Shown here piece by piece: positions 42,999 to 54,149 of a stretch of DNA of 64,000 nucleotides. The position numbers were made by a program, and so were the translations under genes. Location: positions 735,179,450 to 735,243,449 of the forward strand of contig NC_064615.1 in the NCBI RefSeq assembly GCF_023898315.1. Direction: 5' to 3'. Within the stretch, counting starts at the first letter, position 1, and every line of letters begins with the position of its first letter. The notes beneath the pieces were generated by a model. That model saw only the letters and a program-made list of their open reading frames with translations. It was not told where the DNA came from and made no database searches. Source of the stretch: Schistocerca nitens. Lineage: Eukaryota; Arthropoda; Insecta; Orthoptera; Acrididae.

Positions 42999-43480
42999 GT
43001 GCCCCGACCGGGAATCGAACCCGGGATCTCCTGCTTACATGGCAGACGCCCTATCCATTTTTTTTTTTTTTGTTCGTTGTTGATCGTTGTATTTGGTTGT
43101 TTCCGACCGTCACACGACATCCGTTCATGTTCTTTTGTTGATCCTTCCACCCACTGAGCTATCGTTCCGGCAATCCATCTGAGCCACTGAGGGCACAGAG
43201 GATAGTGCGACTGCAGGGACTTATCTCGGGCACGTCTCCCGTGAGACACACATTCTCAGCTTAATGTCCCGCACTATATTCATAGTGACCCTGCCCATCA
43301 TACTCATTACTCGCGGCTTTACCGCCGATTCCCGTAAGAGTTCGGGCACTGTTTGTGAATTCGCATAGAAGAAGATGGTCAAATGGCCGGTGAGCCTTAA
43401 CTATATATCTATGAAGATGGCATGTGAGCTTTCGGACATGTCCCAAAGAACAGATACCATCTTCATATACCTATGAAGTA
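42999..43480 (-). repeat. tRNA-derived SINE (family C), interrupted
   Basis: The minus-strand head is tRNA-like. On the plus strand GGGAATCGAACCCGGGATCTCC is the B box and T-arm region, and GCTTACATGGCAGACGCCC the anticodon arm; the acceptor side GAGCCACTGAGGGCAC is at 43181-43196. The body runs to an inverted repeat at about 43398-43476 (GAAGATGGCAT and ACCATCTTCAT arms). A separate insertion at 43058-43172 splits the tRNA-like part. Confidence 0.75.
43058..43172 (-). repeat. 115-bp poly(T)-headed insertion in SINE C
   Basis: Flanked by ATCCA at 43053-43057 and 43173-43177. It starts with a T run and ends near CCACTGAGCTATCG, which is itself tRNA-like, so it is probably a short truncated SINE on the minus strand. 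Confidence 0.7.
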
Positions 43481-44100
43481 TCTTTGCCAGTCTTCATATA
43501 CGGGGCAAATCACCGAAAACTTACACAGCAGATATTGTGGAAATGCAAAGTGCTATTGATGAGCAGTTTTCACAGAATGTATTGGCGGTCAGGGACTTGT
43601 ACTGTTAGTCAATAACCAAATTATAATAATACTTAGAGAGTGTTTTTTTTTTGCAAATACACACTTCTTAATGAAACAATGACTTTTCACATCAAGAGGC
43701 TGAAAATAGGGTGAACTGGAATGTCAGTAGCGTTTGATGCATGATTCTAGTGAGAGTGGTTTATGAGGTATCGTATTCTGAAAAGTATTCACACCAAAAC
43801 TTGTAAAATAGCTGTGGTACCGCACACTAAAGAACAACACGAGTGCATACACTAGTTGTGTGGACTCTGACGGATAACGAGACAAATGACCATCTCAGGT
43901 TGTGTTAAAAATGGCCACCTGCAGCGGCAGTACACGCTACCAGTCTGGTGTGGAGCGACTGCTGCATACGTGCTAGCATATCAGCGGAGATGTTCGAGCA
44001 GACTGCAGTAATACGTCATTGCATATCATGGGGTATAGTTGGTATGTACCTGTAGACAGCGTCTTATAAGGGCCGTCCAGCACTGCGGAGGGTCGTTGTA
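43481..44100. other. mostly unassigned; possible transposase C-terminus on minus strand
   Basis: Minus strand of about 43905-44015 reads ISADMLARMQQSLHTRLVAC and then AAAGGHF, similar in layout to the C-terminus of the transposase at 61435-62505. Nothing else recognised. Confidence 0.35.
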
Positions 44101-44338
44101 AAAATCACATGAAAGCCGAAGGAATCACTCGTGAGTTACAAAGTGCTACCAGGAATTCAGACCTTCATAAGCCACGCATTTCTGTAGTCAGTACAAAGTG
44201 ACGTTTCAAGTGGTGACGCTTGATAGTGGATGACTGGAAACGAGTGAGTTGGGGTGAGGTATCCGTCTTCACGATGTGGCCATCCGACGGAAGGGTTTGA
44301 GTGTGGCGAACGTCTGCAGAATCTTATGGGCCAAAATA

Positions 44339-45760
44339 CACTCCTGGAAATGGAAAAAAGAACACATTGACACCGGTGTGTCAGACCCACCATACTTGCT
44401 CCGGACACTGCGAGAGGGCTGTACAAGCAATGATCACACGCACGGCACAGCGGACACACCAGGAACCGCGGTGTTGGCCGTCGAATGGCGCTAGCTGCGC
44501 AGCATTTGTGCACCGCCGCCGTCAGTGTCAGCCAGTTTGCCGTGGCATACGGAGCTCCATCGCAGTCTTTAACACTGGTAGCATGCCGCGACAGCGTGGA
44601 CGTGAACCGTATGTGCAGTTGACGGACTTTGAGCGAGGGCGTATAGTGGGCATGCGGGAGGCCGGGTGGACGTACCGCCGAATTGCTCAACACGTGGGGC
44701 GTGAGGTCTCCACAGTACATCGATGTTGTCGCCAGTGGTCGGCGGAAGGTGCACGTGCCCGTCGACCTGGGACCGGACCGCAGCGACGCACGGATGCACG
44801 CCAAGACCGTAGGATCCTACGCAGTGCCGTAGGGGACCGCACCGCCACTTCCCAGCAAATTAGGGACACTGTTGCTCCTGGGGTATCGGCGAGGACCATT
44901 CGTAACCGTCTCCATGAAGCTGGGCTACGGTCCCGCACACCGTTAGGCCGTCTTCCGCTCACGCCCCAACATCGTGCAGCCCGCCTCCAGTGGTGTCGCG
45001 ACAGGCGTGAATGAAGGGACGAATGGAGACGTGTCGTCTTCAGCGATGAGAGTCGCTTCTGCCTTGGTGCCAATTATGGTCGTATGCGTGTTTGGCGCCG
45101 TGCAGGTGAGCGCCACAGTCAGGACTGCATACGACCGAGGCACACAGGGCCAACACCCGGCATCATGGTGTGGGGAGCGATCTCCTACGCTGGCCGTACA
45201 CCACTGGTGATCGTCGAGGGGACACTGAATAGTGCACGGTACATCCAAACCGTCATCGAACCCATCGTTCTACCATTCCTAGACCGACAAGGGAACTTGC
45301 TGTTCCAACAGGACAATGCACGTCCGCATGTATCCCGTGCCACCCAACGTGCTCTAGAAGGTGTAAGTCAACTACCCTGGCCAGCAAGATCTCCGGATCT
45401 GTCCCCCATTGAGCATGTTTGGGACTGGATGAAGCGTCGTCTCACGCGGTCTGCACGTCCAGCACGAACGCTGGTCCAACTGAGGCGCCAGGTGGAAATG
45501 GCATGGCAAGCCGTTCCACAGGACTACATCCAGCATCTCTACGATCGTCTCCATGGGAGAATAGCAGCCTGCATTGCTGCGAAAGGTGGATATACACTGT
45601 ACTAGTGCCGACATTGTGCATGCTCTGTTGCCTGTGTCTATGTGCCTGTGGTTCTGTCAGTGTGATCATGTGATGTATCTGACCCCAGGAATGTGTCAAT
45701 AAAGTTTCCCCTTCCTGGGACACTGAATTCACGGTGTTCTTATTTCAATTTCCAGGAGTG
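44339..45760 (+). mobile_element. Tc1-like transposon, nearly intact
   Basis: 1422 bp, starting CACTCCTGGAAATGG and ending with the complement CATTTCCAGGAGTG type (right end TTTCCAGGAGTG), flanked by TA at 44337-44338 and 45761-45762. TIRs of about 30 bp with a few mismatches. One transposase frame on the plus strand. AATAAA at about 45697 could serve as its poly(A) signal. Confidence 0.92.
44583..45605 (+). pseudogene. Tc1-like transposase with one nonsense codon
   Basis: One continuous frame of 340 codons from MPRQRGREPY to GGYTLY, broken only by TGA at 45012-45014 (codon 144). N-terminal paired HTH: FERGRIVGMREAGWTYRRI, then a second HTH around 85-110. Core: VVFSDES (first D), FQQDNARPH (second D), ARSPDLSPIEHVWD (E). 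By my count 32 residues separate the second D and the E. The interruption falls where the family usually has a tryptophan codon, so a single G-to-A change explains it. Full Tc1 length otherwise. Confidence 0.9.
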
Positions 45761-45849
45761 TATATAGAAGCAAGAGTGAAGTGCGGAGGAGGTGGTCTGA
45801 CGGTATGCGGATTATATTCGCGGTTAGTGTGTAGTCCTAGTATTGTGCG

Positions 45850-46560
45850 TATTTTCCGTAGTCAGTAGCAAGCCAGGGTGTGAATAGGACATTCAACGAA
45901 GCTACGATCCACCTTGAAAATGTCCTCCGCACACACTTTACAGCACTTTGTTCTGGGTGTAGAACAGTTCAAAGATGATGACTGTTTGTATCAGCAAAAC
46001 ATTGCACCGCTGGAAGAAGCTGGAATTTGTAGGATTCCGTGAAACTGTGGGGAAGTGCACGAGGGTACTGCAAAAAGAACTGTCAAAAAACAACTCTAAG
46101 GGCACAAGGGCAATTGCAGATAAGGGGAGATCGGCAGATCAGCTGTTGCGGAACACATTTTACAGGCAGGCGACCACCACATTCATTTCAATAGGACTCA
46201 AGTACTGGCATCCACAGACGATACCAAGAAAGGCTGTAGAGAGAGGCCGTAGAGATTGTGAAACACCCCAGGAATTTCAATAGGATGGAGGAGGTCGTGA
46301 AATTGAACGAAATTTGTATTCTGGTGCTGAAGAAGATGTGTACCAGTCTTCCACCGTGGGATGACAGTAACAGCAGACGACGGCAGTCGACAACAGCCAA
46401 TTGCGGTCACTATTCGTAACATGTGACGTCATCACACTGCGAGGAAACTCGAGGAAGCGGAATTTTGCCGTAGTCAGTAGCGAGCAAGGGTGTTGCGAAA
46501 GGGACATTCACCAAAGCTACGATCCACCTTGAAAATGTTCTCCGCAGATGGGGACGAAAC
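45850..46560 (+). pseudogene. Penelope-like element fragment: GIY-YIG part and flanking direct repeats
   Basis: Reads AGICRIPWNCGEVHEG, GRSAVAEHILQAGDHHIHF and TQVLAST, the GIY-YIG endonuclease part of a PLE (PCxCGxxYIG motif eroded). It is bracketed by direct repeats at about 45856-45937 and 46465-46545 (CGTAGTCAGTAGC, AGCTACGATCCACCTTGAAA), the pseudo-LTR arrangement of PLEs. The RT part is absent. Confidence 0.7.
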
Positions 46561-46918
46561 GTCGGTTTTTAAAGCGAATTAGGTAGGGAAACGGTTATGG
46601 GACACAGCCCTTGTCGGCCTATTCACCTTCAATATTCCCGACGCACAGGATCCGTATACCACTGACCAGGTTTGATCGTAAATGGAGCGTTCATCGGAGA
46701 GCGTACTAGAGAAATCTAGAGACATATTTACGTGCGAAAGGAAGAGTTAAACGCAACGCGCTACTTGTGACAAGTCAAACTCTGGATGAAGAAGAGGCGT
46801 AAGTAGCACATATGAATTTTTCTGCACAATAGTCTTGGCTACATACTAGAAAGTTGGCGAGCAGGCGAACGCAAAAATAAACATTTACCGAAAACAGCGT
46901 GCGCCACGGCAGCGACAG
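46561..46918. other. no gene identified
   Basis: Starts with the PLE 3' sequence; remainder unassigned. Confidence 0.4.
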
Positions 46919-47221
46919 TTGGTGGTAGCTTATGCCGCACTTTACGCTGTCCTGTACGTAGCGTTGGGAAAAGCTGACTGGTTAAAACCGATACCGCTAG
47001 TTTTCGGTATTTATTTGGTCTCAGTTATAACAGGTGCTTTTTTATTTTTTACTATTACCCAGCTAAAAAAAACAAAGTTAGCTATAGCAACCCTGCTAAA
47101 GTCTTTCATTTTTTTAATAAACTGTATTGCTAAAATATTTATTGCCTTGAAATATTGCGTTTTTATCCAGAGCCCGCCAGGAAAATGTATACACTCTTTG
47201 TCAGGCTGTATCGAGGTATAG
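46919..47221 (+). CDS. unrecognised 100-residue hydrophobic ORF
   Basis: MVVAYAALYAVLYVALGKAD starts an ORF with two strong membrane-type segments (about 1-17 and 26-48) and a third weaker one (about 62-85). Composition in the first 45 residues is protein-like, not low complexity. A possible donor, ACAG/GTGCT, at about 47032 could end an exon. It may be a fragment of a host membrane-protein gene or chance. No family assigned. Confidence 0.25.
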   Translation: MVVAYAALYAVLYVALGKADWLKPIPLVFGIYLVSVITGAFLFFTITQLKKTKLAIATLLKSFIFLINCIAKIFIALKYCVFIQSPPGKCIHSLSGCIEV

Positions 47222-47307
47222 ATGTAGTCGTTCGATTTGAGTTACGAGTGTGTTCTAGTATGGTTTTTGGCTCAACAGTACTTTCATCTCGGTATTGACA
47301 AAACAAA

Positions 47308-48360
47308 ATGGCTGGAGCACGCTTGACATTCGAGCAATGAAAATGTATTGAGAAGTGGTTTTACAAGTTTGATAATCCCGTTGAAGTGCAACGTCAGTGG
47401 AGGCGGGGTTTCGAAACAGAACCGCCAACCCGCCTAACAATTAAACGCATCAATGACCAAGTTTGTATTACATGGAACGATTTGTGATATACTCAAAGGA
47501 GCATCAGGAAGATAGCGTACAGCTGCAAGTCCTGCTTCGTCGGCTCTCGAGTTGGAAAGGTTTGTCAATTCTCCACAGAAGTCTGCTACGCGATGTGCAC
47601 GTAAAGTGGGGGTTAGCAGTACAAGTGTGCGAAGAATTCTGAAAGCTGCAAAGTGTGAAGTTTACATTCCACAGTTAATGCACGAGATTAATGCTGGCGA
47701 TCCTGAACACTGAATGCAATTTTGCGAATGGTATCAGCAGATGGTAACTGATGACGAACAATTTGTGACGAAGGTAGTGTGGAGTGACGAGGAACAATTC
47801 AATCTTAATGGAACAGTGAGTCGGTATAACAGGCACAGAAAAATCCGCATGTTTATATGGATAAAGCGACCAATCTATTAGAGATTCATGTGTGGTGTGG
47901 ACTATCATCCAGGCGCTTAATGGGACGCTTTTTTATTTGGCGCTACTGTCACTCTAGAAATGTAACTGAAAATGTTATTCACATCAATTTTGCCAGGTAT
48001 AAGTCCGTTTTCTGGGGCTGATACAGAGGTCTTCTACAAGACTGCGGGGCGCCACGACACTTCCACCTAGCCGTACAAGCTTTTCTGGGTGACAATTTGC
48101 CGGGGCATTGCATTGGACGAAAAACGCCCATTGAGTTCCTTCCATGGGCGCCAGATCTAACACCTATGGTCTTTTACTTCTGGGGAATCGTGAAAGACAA
48201 CGTCTAAACTGTGAAAGCCAACGTCTATCGACGTACGCCACGCACGCTGGAGTAACTTCGCCAGGAGATTAACAGCGACATGTGCAGCGATCTCCACTGT
48301 AACAATGACTGACGTAGTAGCGGCAACTGCTCGTCATTCTGTTATTTGTATAGCTACATG
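47308..48360 (+). pseudogene. mariner-type (DDD) transposase remnant
   Basis: Starts MAGARLTFEQ, then WRRGFETEPPTRLTIKRI, then frameshifted core: VEWSDEEQF-like SDE near 47785, AFLGDNLPGH, and LPWAPDLTPMVFYFWGIVKD, matching the PPRSPDLxPLDFxLWG block of DDD transposases. At least six stops. The same superfamily as the intact elements at 5239 and 61127 but a different family. Ends not found. Confidence 0.65.
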
Positions 48361-48448
48361 GTAAACATTTATAACATTTACCACTGGTATAACAGTTGTA
48401 AATTGTCGTAGCTGTGTTGGGAAAGTACCAGAGTTCCAAGCGCTAATA

Positions 48449-49780
48449 CACTACTGGCCATTAAAATTGATACACCAAGAAGAAATGCAGATGAGAAACG
48501 GGTATTCATTGGACAAATATATTATACTACAACTGACATGTGATTACATTTTCACGCAGTTTGGGTGCGTAGATCCCGAGAAATCAGTACCCAGAACAAC
48601 ATCCTCTGGCCGTAATAACGGCCTTGATACGCCTGGGCATTGAGTCAAATAGAACGTGCATGGCGTGTACACGTACAGCTACCCATGCAGCTTCCCCACG
48701 ATACCACAGTTCAGTCATCGACCAGACGTTTTCAATTGGTGAGAGATCTGGAGAATGTGCTGGCCAGGGCAGCAGTTGAACATTTTCTGTATCCAGAAAG
48801 GCCCGTACAGGACCTTCAACATGCGGTCGTGCATTATCCTACTGAAATGTGGGGTTTCGCAGGGATCGAATGAAGGGTAGAGCCACGGGTCGTAACACAT
48901 CTGAAATGTAACGTCCACTGTCCAAAGTGCCGTCAATGCGAACAAGAGGTACCCCATACCATCACGTCGGGTGATACGCCACTATGGCGATGACGAATAC
49001 ACGCTTCCAATGTGCGTTCACCGCGATGTCGCCAAACACGGATGCGACCATCATGATGCTGTAAACAGAACCTGGATTCATCCGAAGAAATTGCCATTCG
49101 TGCACCCAGGTTCGTCGTTGAGTACACCATCGGAGGCGCTCCTGTCTGCGATGCAGCGTCAAGGGTAACCGCAGCCATGGTCTCGGAGCTGATAGTCCAT
49201 GCTGCTGCAAACGTCGTCGAACTGTTCGTGCAGATGGTTGTTGTCTTGCAAACGTCCCCATCTGTTGACTCAGGGATCATGACGTGGCTGCACGATCAGT
49301 TACAGCCAAGCGTATAAGATGCCTGTCATCTCGACTGCTAGTGATACGAGGCCGTTGGGATCCAGCACAGCTTTCCGTATTACCCTCTTGAACCCACTGA
49401 TTCCACATTCTGCTAACAGACATTGGATTTCGACCAACGCGAGCAGCAATGCTGCGATACGATAAATCGCAATCGCGATAGGCTACAATCCGACCTTTAT
49501 CAAAGTCGGAAACGTGATGGTACGCATTTCTCCTCCTTACACGAGGCATCACAACAACGTTTCACCAGGCAACGCCGGTCAACTGCTGTTTGCGTGTGAG
49601 GAATCGGTTGGAAACTTTCCTCATGTCAGCATTTTGTAGGTGTCGCCACCTGCGCCAACCTTGTGAGAATGCTCTGAAAAGCTAATCATTTGCATATCAC
49701 AGCATCTTCTTCCTGTCGGTTAAATTTCGCGTCTGTAGCACGTCATCTTCGTGGTGTAGCAATATTAATGGCCAGTAGTG
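48449..49780 (-). mobile_element. Tc1-like transposon II, degenerate transposase
   Basis: 1332 bp, starting CACTACTGGCCATTAA and ending TTAATGGCCAGTAGTG, flanked by TA at 48447-48448 and 49781-49782. Minus-strand transposase starts MPRVRRRNAYHHVSDFDKGR (49549), first HTH intact. It then breaks; later pieces include ISSDESRFCLQHHDGRIRVW (first catalytic D) and WRHRGERTLEACIRHRHSG. The C-terminal E region is shifted. Different family from the element at 44339. Confidence 0.88.
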
Positions 49781-51281
49781 TAGAAAGCACTGATGCCGAG
49801 AACGTTATAGGCACTGAAAGGTGGCTAAAGCCGGATATAAGCTGAGTCGAAATTTTTGGGAAGAACCTAACCGTGTTCGGAAAGGATAGGCTAAACATTG
49901 TTGGCGGTGGCGGGTTTGTTGCTGTTAGAAGTAGTTGATCTTGTCGTGAAACTGAAGGAGATACTTTCTGTGGGTTAGTAATGGCAGAGACCATTGTTGG
50001 TAACCGGAATGAAATAATAATAGGATCCTTTTACCTATCTCCCAATTCAGATGATATAGTTACTGAAAGGTTCAAAGAAAACTTGAGTTTGATTTCAAAG
50101 ACGTACGATAATAGTTGGGGAGGTATATATAAAATATCATCCGAAATTGTGCTAAACGCATTTTCTGAAAATTATTTCGAGCAGTTAGTTCATGAGCCCA
50201 AGCGAATAGTAAACGGTTGTGAAAACACACTTGACCTCGTAGGAACAAATAATCCTGAGTTAATAACCAAGCATCAAACCCGATACAGGGATTTGTGAAC
50301 ACAGGGTTGTCGTGGCGATATTGAATGTCGTAATCCCCAAATCCTCCAAAAATAAGCGAAAAATATATCTATTCAAAAAAGCAGATAAAAATTCACTTGA
50401 CACCTTCCTGAGAGACAATCTCCACTCATTCCAAATTAATAATATAAGTGTAGACCAGATGTGGTTTGAATTCACGAAATAGTATCGGCAGACAATTGAG
50501 AGATTTATAATAAATAAATTAACAAACGACGGAGCTGATCCTCCTTGGTACACAAAATGGGTTAGAACACGTTAGCAGAAACAACGAAATAGACATACCC
50601 AAATTTAAACAGACGCAAAATCCTCAAGATTGGCAATCTTTTACAGAAGCTCTAAATTTATCGCGCACTTCAATGCGAGATGTTTATAACAGTTTCCACA
50701 ACGAAACTTTGCCTCGAAACCTGGCAGAAAATCCAAAGAGATTCTGGTCGTATGTGAAATATGTTAGCGGCAAGAAACAATCAATGCCTTCTCTGCGCGA
50801 TAGCATTGGAGATATTATCGAAGACAGTGCTGACAAAGCAGAGTTACTAAACACAGCCTTCCAAAAAGCCTTCACAAAAGAAGACGAAGTAAATATTCCA
50901 GAATTCTAATCGAGAACAGGTGCCAACATGAGTAACGTAGTAGTAAATATCCTCGGAATAGTGAAGCAACTTAAACATTTAATAAAAGCAAGTCTTCTGG
51001 TCCAGACTGTATACCAATTAGGTTCCTTTCGGAGTATGCTGATGCATTAGCTCCTTACTTAAGAATCATACACAACCGTTCGCTTGACGAAAGATCCGTA
51101 CCCAAAGATTGGAAAGTTGCACAGGTCACACCGACATTCATGACTGGCAGTAGGAGTAATCCACTAAATTACAGGCCCATATCGTTAACGTCGATATGCA
51201 GCAGGGTTTTGGAACATATATTGTGTTCAAATATTATAAATTACCTCGAAGAAAACAGTCTACTGACTCACAGTCAACATG

Positions 51282-51326
51282 GGTTTAGAAAACATCGTTT
51301 TAGAAAACATCGTTTTAGAAAACATC
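51282..51326 (+). repeat. 15-bp in-frame triplication in LINE RT
   Basis: Units GGTTTAGAAAACATC, GTTTTAGAAAACATC, GTTTTAGAAAACATC at 51282, 51297 and 51312 encode FRKHR three times in the GFRK motif of RT. Copy 3 has one unit at the matching place (FRKYC). Confidence 0.92.
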
Positions 51327-52475
51327 GTTCCTGTGAAACACGACTAGCTCTTTATTCACATGAAGTGTTGAGTGCTGTTGATGAGGGATTGCAGATAGAT
51401 TCCGTATTTCTGGATTTCCCGAAGGCTTTTGACACTGTATCACGTAAGTGGTTTGTAGAGAAATTGCGTGCTTACGGAATATCGTCTCAGTTATGTGACT
51501 GGATTTGTGATTTCCTGTCAGAGAGGTCACAGTTCGTAGTAACTGGCGGAAAGTCATCGAGTAAAACAGAAGTGATTTCTGGAGTTCCCCAAGGTGGTGT
51601 TATAGGCCCTTTGCTGTTCCTTATCTGTATAAACGATTTCTGAGAAAATCTGAGCAGCCGTCTTAGGTCGTTTGCAGATGACGCTGTCGTTTATCGACTA
51701 ATAGCGTCATCAGAAGATCAAAACGATTTATAAAAGATATCTGAATGGTGCGAAAATTGGCAGTTGACTTTAAATAACGAAAAGTGTGAGGTCATCCACA
51801 TGAGTGCTAAAAGGAATTCGTTAAGTTTCGGTTACACGATAAATCAGTCTAATCTAAAAGCCTTTAATTCAACTAAATGCATAGGTATTAGAATTACGAA
51901 CAACTTAAAGAAGGAACACATAGAAAGTGTTGTGGGGAAGGCTAACCAAAGACTGCGATGTATTAGCAGGACGCTTAGAAAATGTAACATGTCTACTAAG
52001 GAGACTGCCTACATTACACTTCTCCGTCCTCTTTCAGAATACTGCTGCGCTGTGTGGGATCCTTACCAGATAGGACTGACGGAGTACTTCGAAAAAATTC
52101 AAAGAAAGGCAGCACGTTTTGTATTATCGCGAAATATGGGAGAGAGTGTCACAAAAATGATACAGGATTTGGGCTGGACATCATTAAAAGAAAGGCATTT
52201 TTCGTTGCGACGTTATCTTCTCACAAAATTCAAATCACCAGCTTTCTCCTCCGAATGCGAAAATATTTTGTTGTCACCGACCTACATAGGAAGAAACAAT
52301 CACCACGATCAAATAAGGGAATCAGAGCTCGTACTCAAAGATATAGGTGTTCGTTCTTTCCGCGCGCTATACGAGAATGGAATAACAGAGAATTGTGGAG
52401 GTGGTTCGAAGAACGCTCTGTCAGGCACTTAAATGAGATTTGTAGAGTATCCTTGTAGATGTAGATGCAGATGTA

Positions 52476-53509
52476 GATTTAAAGTAACCAAGTGCTAAAG
52501 TGAAGTTTGTACAACATGTGTGATCAATTATTAAATGTAATAGAAACACTTAAGTAACAGTTTTCGTTCCAAAAAAAAAAAAAAAAAAAAAAAACGTGTG
52601 TATACATTTTTCTGGCGATCTCTGTAGAAAACGGTAAAATCGATCTGTGTTGTTTAAATAGTAATGCCGACGGTGGCGAATAACAAAGGCATAGCATATG
52701 AAACAGTGTTGCTGAGACAATAATGTACCTGTTACCATGAGACGTGGCGTATGTGTTTGTACGAGTGTACATGCAGTGGACTAGACTTACCCCTTCTGGT
52801 CTACATGGTAGTTTTTCACTGTCGTCTCCGGTCAAGAAAATGGCATCAACCGTAGTCTGGAAATATTTTACGAAGTGATATAGAAAAAGAGAACGGAAAT
52901 TCTGGTAAGAGTAATAGATTGAAAACATAACAATTCATTCATAGTTTCAATAAAAATGGAAAGCGTCTGATCTACTGCCTGTGTCTACATAATATACCTT
53001 TAACTGCTTATAGCCCTTGAAAACGGAGAAATTAACAAGAAAAATAGAGTTCTTCAATCCAACTTTTCACCCTATAGCATTGATTATTCGTAATGTTTAA
53101 ATAGTGGTATGATTCCCAATTACAAGGTGGTTTTTGAGCGAAGATTCAAAATGTTAGAATCAGTAGGAGAATACCATTTGTTTTTGGAGTATTCAATCAC
53201 TTATCACTTTTCGGGATAAGCAGCAAACGATGGAAATACTAACTTCTTCTTCATTTGCTTCTTGTATTTTGATCCCATGTGTCTTGAAACTGAGGTAGTC
53301 CCAATTTTCCAGTCTTTGTTCGATTTCTACGTTGATGACAGGAACATGTAGGAATAAAGAACAGATTTTCGGTATTTTGGGTCATCTTAGATACCAGTTA
53401 CTTCGTGCCGTTTTAACAGTCACTTTAAACTGGCGTGGAAGGAAACTGCTATAACCGTAAACGAGTTCTTTCATCGATAATTCCCATCCTTATCTGGGGA
53501 GCTATCTAG
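52476..53509. other. no gene; contains a poly(A) tract
   Basis: A run of 24 A residues at 52571-52594 follows about 95 bp of unrecognised sequence after the LINE end, like the 3' end of a small retroposed RNA. The rest is AT-rich and stop-dense. Confidence 0.45.
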
Positions 53510-54149
53510 ACGATGGAATTATGGGTTGGGTCTGGCCTTTGCACTTTGTGTTCAAAATTCCCTGTAGAAGTGCAACGCAGATTCATCGGGGTACGGTCAA
53601 AGGAGCAACTTCTACGGTCTTTGAGGTGCTTCGATGCAATAGAAAGACAGACCAGCCAGAATACGATCCCGTGCAGTTACGCTCCATATCGGCAGAATAC
53701 GGCGGATGGGAAGAATGACGCACTTAGGTAAGACCGGGGACGACCTCGGAACCAACGCTTGCGCCATCCAGATGGAAATGATGTGCAGGATCGTCTCCGA
53801 GGGTCACGAAACCAGTGACGTCGTAGGTCCGAAACAAGGGAAAGGCAATGTTAGCGGCAATAAGGTTTTCCAGTGCTGTTCATGCACTGGGATTACCAAC
53901 CGCGCGAAGTGTGATACTGGCGACCACAAGCACAGCGGGATGTGGGACAGTATTGTGAAGACCTAACAATGCCGAAAAAGGCAGAAAACCAGTGTCCCCT
54001 CGTAGGAATATCTGTGGATGTGATTCGGATTAGAGCTTGTCTGGAAATGAGTTGTGAGGAGATGCCCGTGCCGTTCCGGCTTATAGGAAACTAGTGGGGA
54101 GCGGCAGGATATTGACGGAGACTCCTGTTGAGAATTCTCACTTACTACA
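53510..54149 (+). pseudogene. possible ORF1 remnant of LINE copy 3
   Basis: The segment 53706-53966 contains FQCCSCTGITNRAKCDTGDH, a Cys/His pattern that might be a degraded zinc finger as in CR1-type ORF1 proteins. It immediately precedes the endonuclease of copy 3 on the same strand. Weak evidence. Confidence 0.35.

Larger units (their letters stand above)
44101..45840 (+). pseudogene. older Tc1-like transposase remnant, split by a younger Tc1-like element
   Basis: Left part: ITRELQSATRNSDLHKPRIS, FTMWPSDGRV and VWRTSAESYGPKY. After the inserted element at 44339-45760 the frame resumes as TEARVKCGGGGLTVCGLYS. The join falls where Tc1 transposases have the segment between the first and second catalytic aspartates. 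Stops throughout. Confidence 0.65.
48400..52475 (+). pseudogene. CR1-like LINE copy 2, split by a Tc1-like element
   Basis: A short left piece (about 48400-48448) is separated by the transposon at 48449-49780. Right part: endonuclease start (ERWLKPDIS, IIIGSFYLSPNSDD, KTYDNSWGG), pre-RT region (MRDVYNSFHNETLPRNL, FWSYVKYVSGKKQSMPSL), RT (NYRPISLTSICSRVLEHIL, FLDFPKAFDTVS, SGVPQGGVIGPLLFL, FADDAVVYR) and post-RT region (EYCCAVWDPYQIGL, ALYENGITEN). The 3' end is GTAGATGTAGATGCAGATG. FADD is intact but there are stops and at least three frameshifts. Confidence 0.87.
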
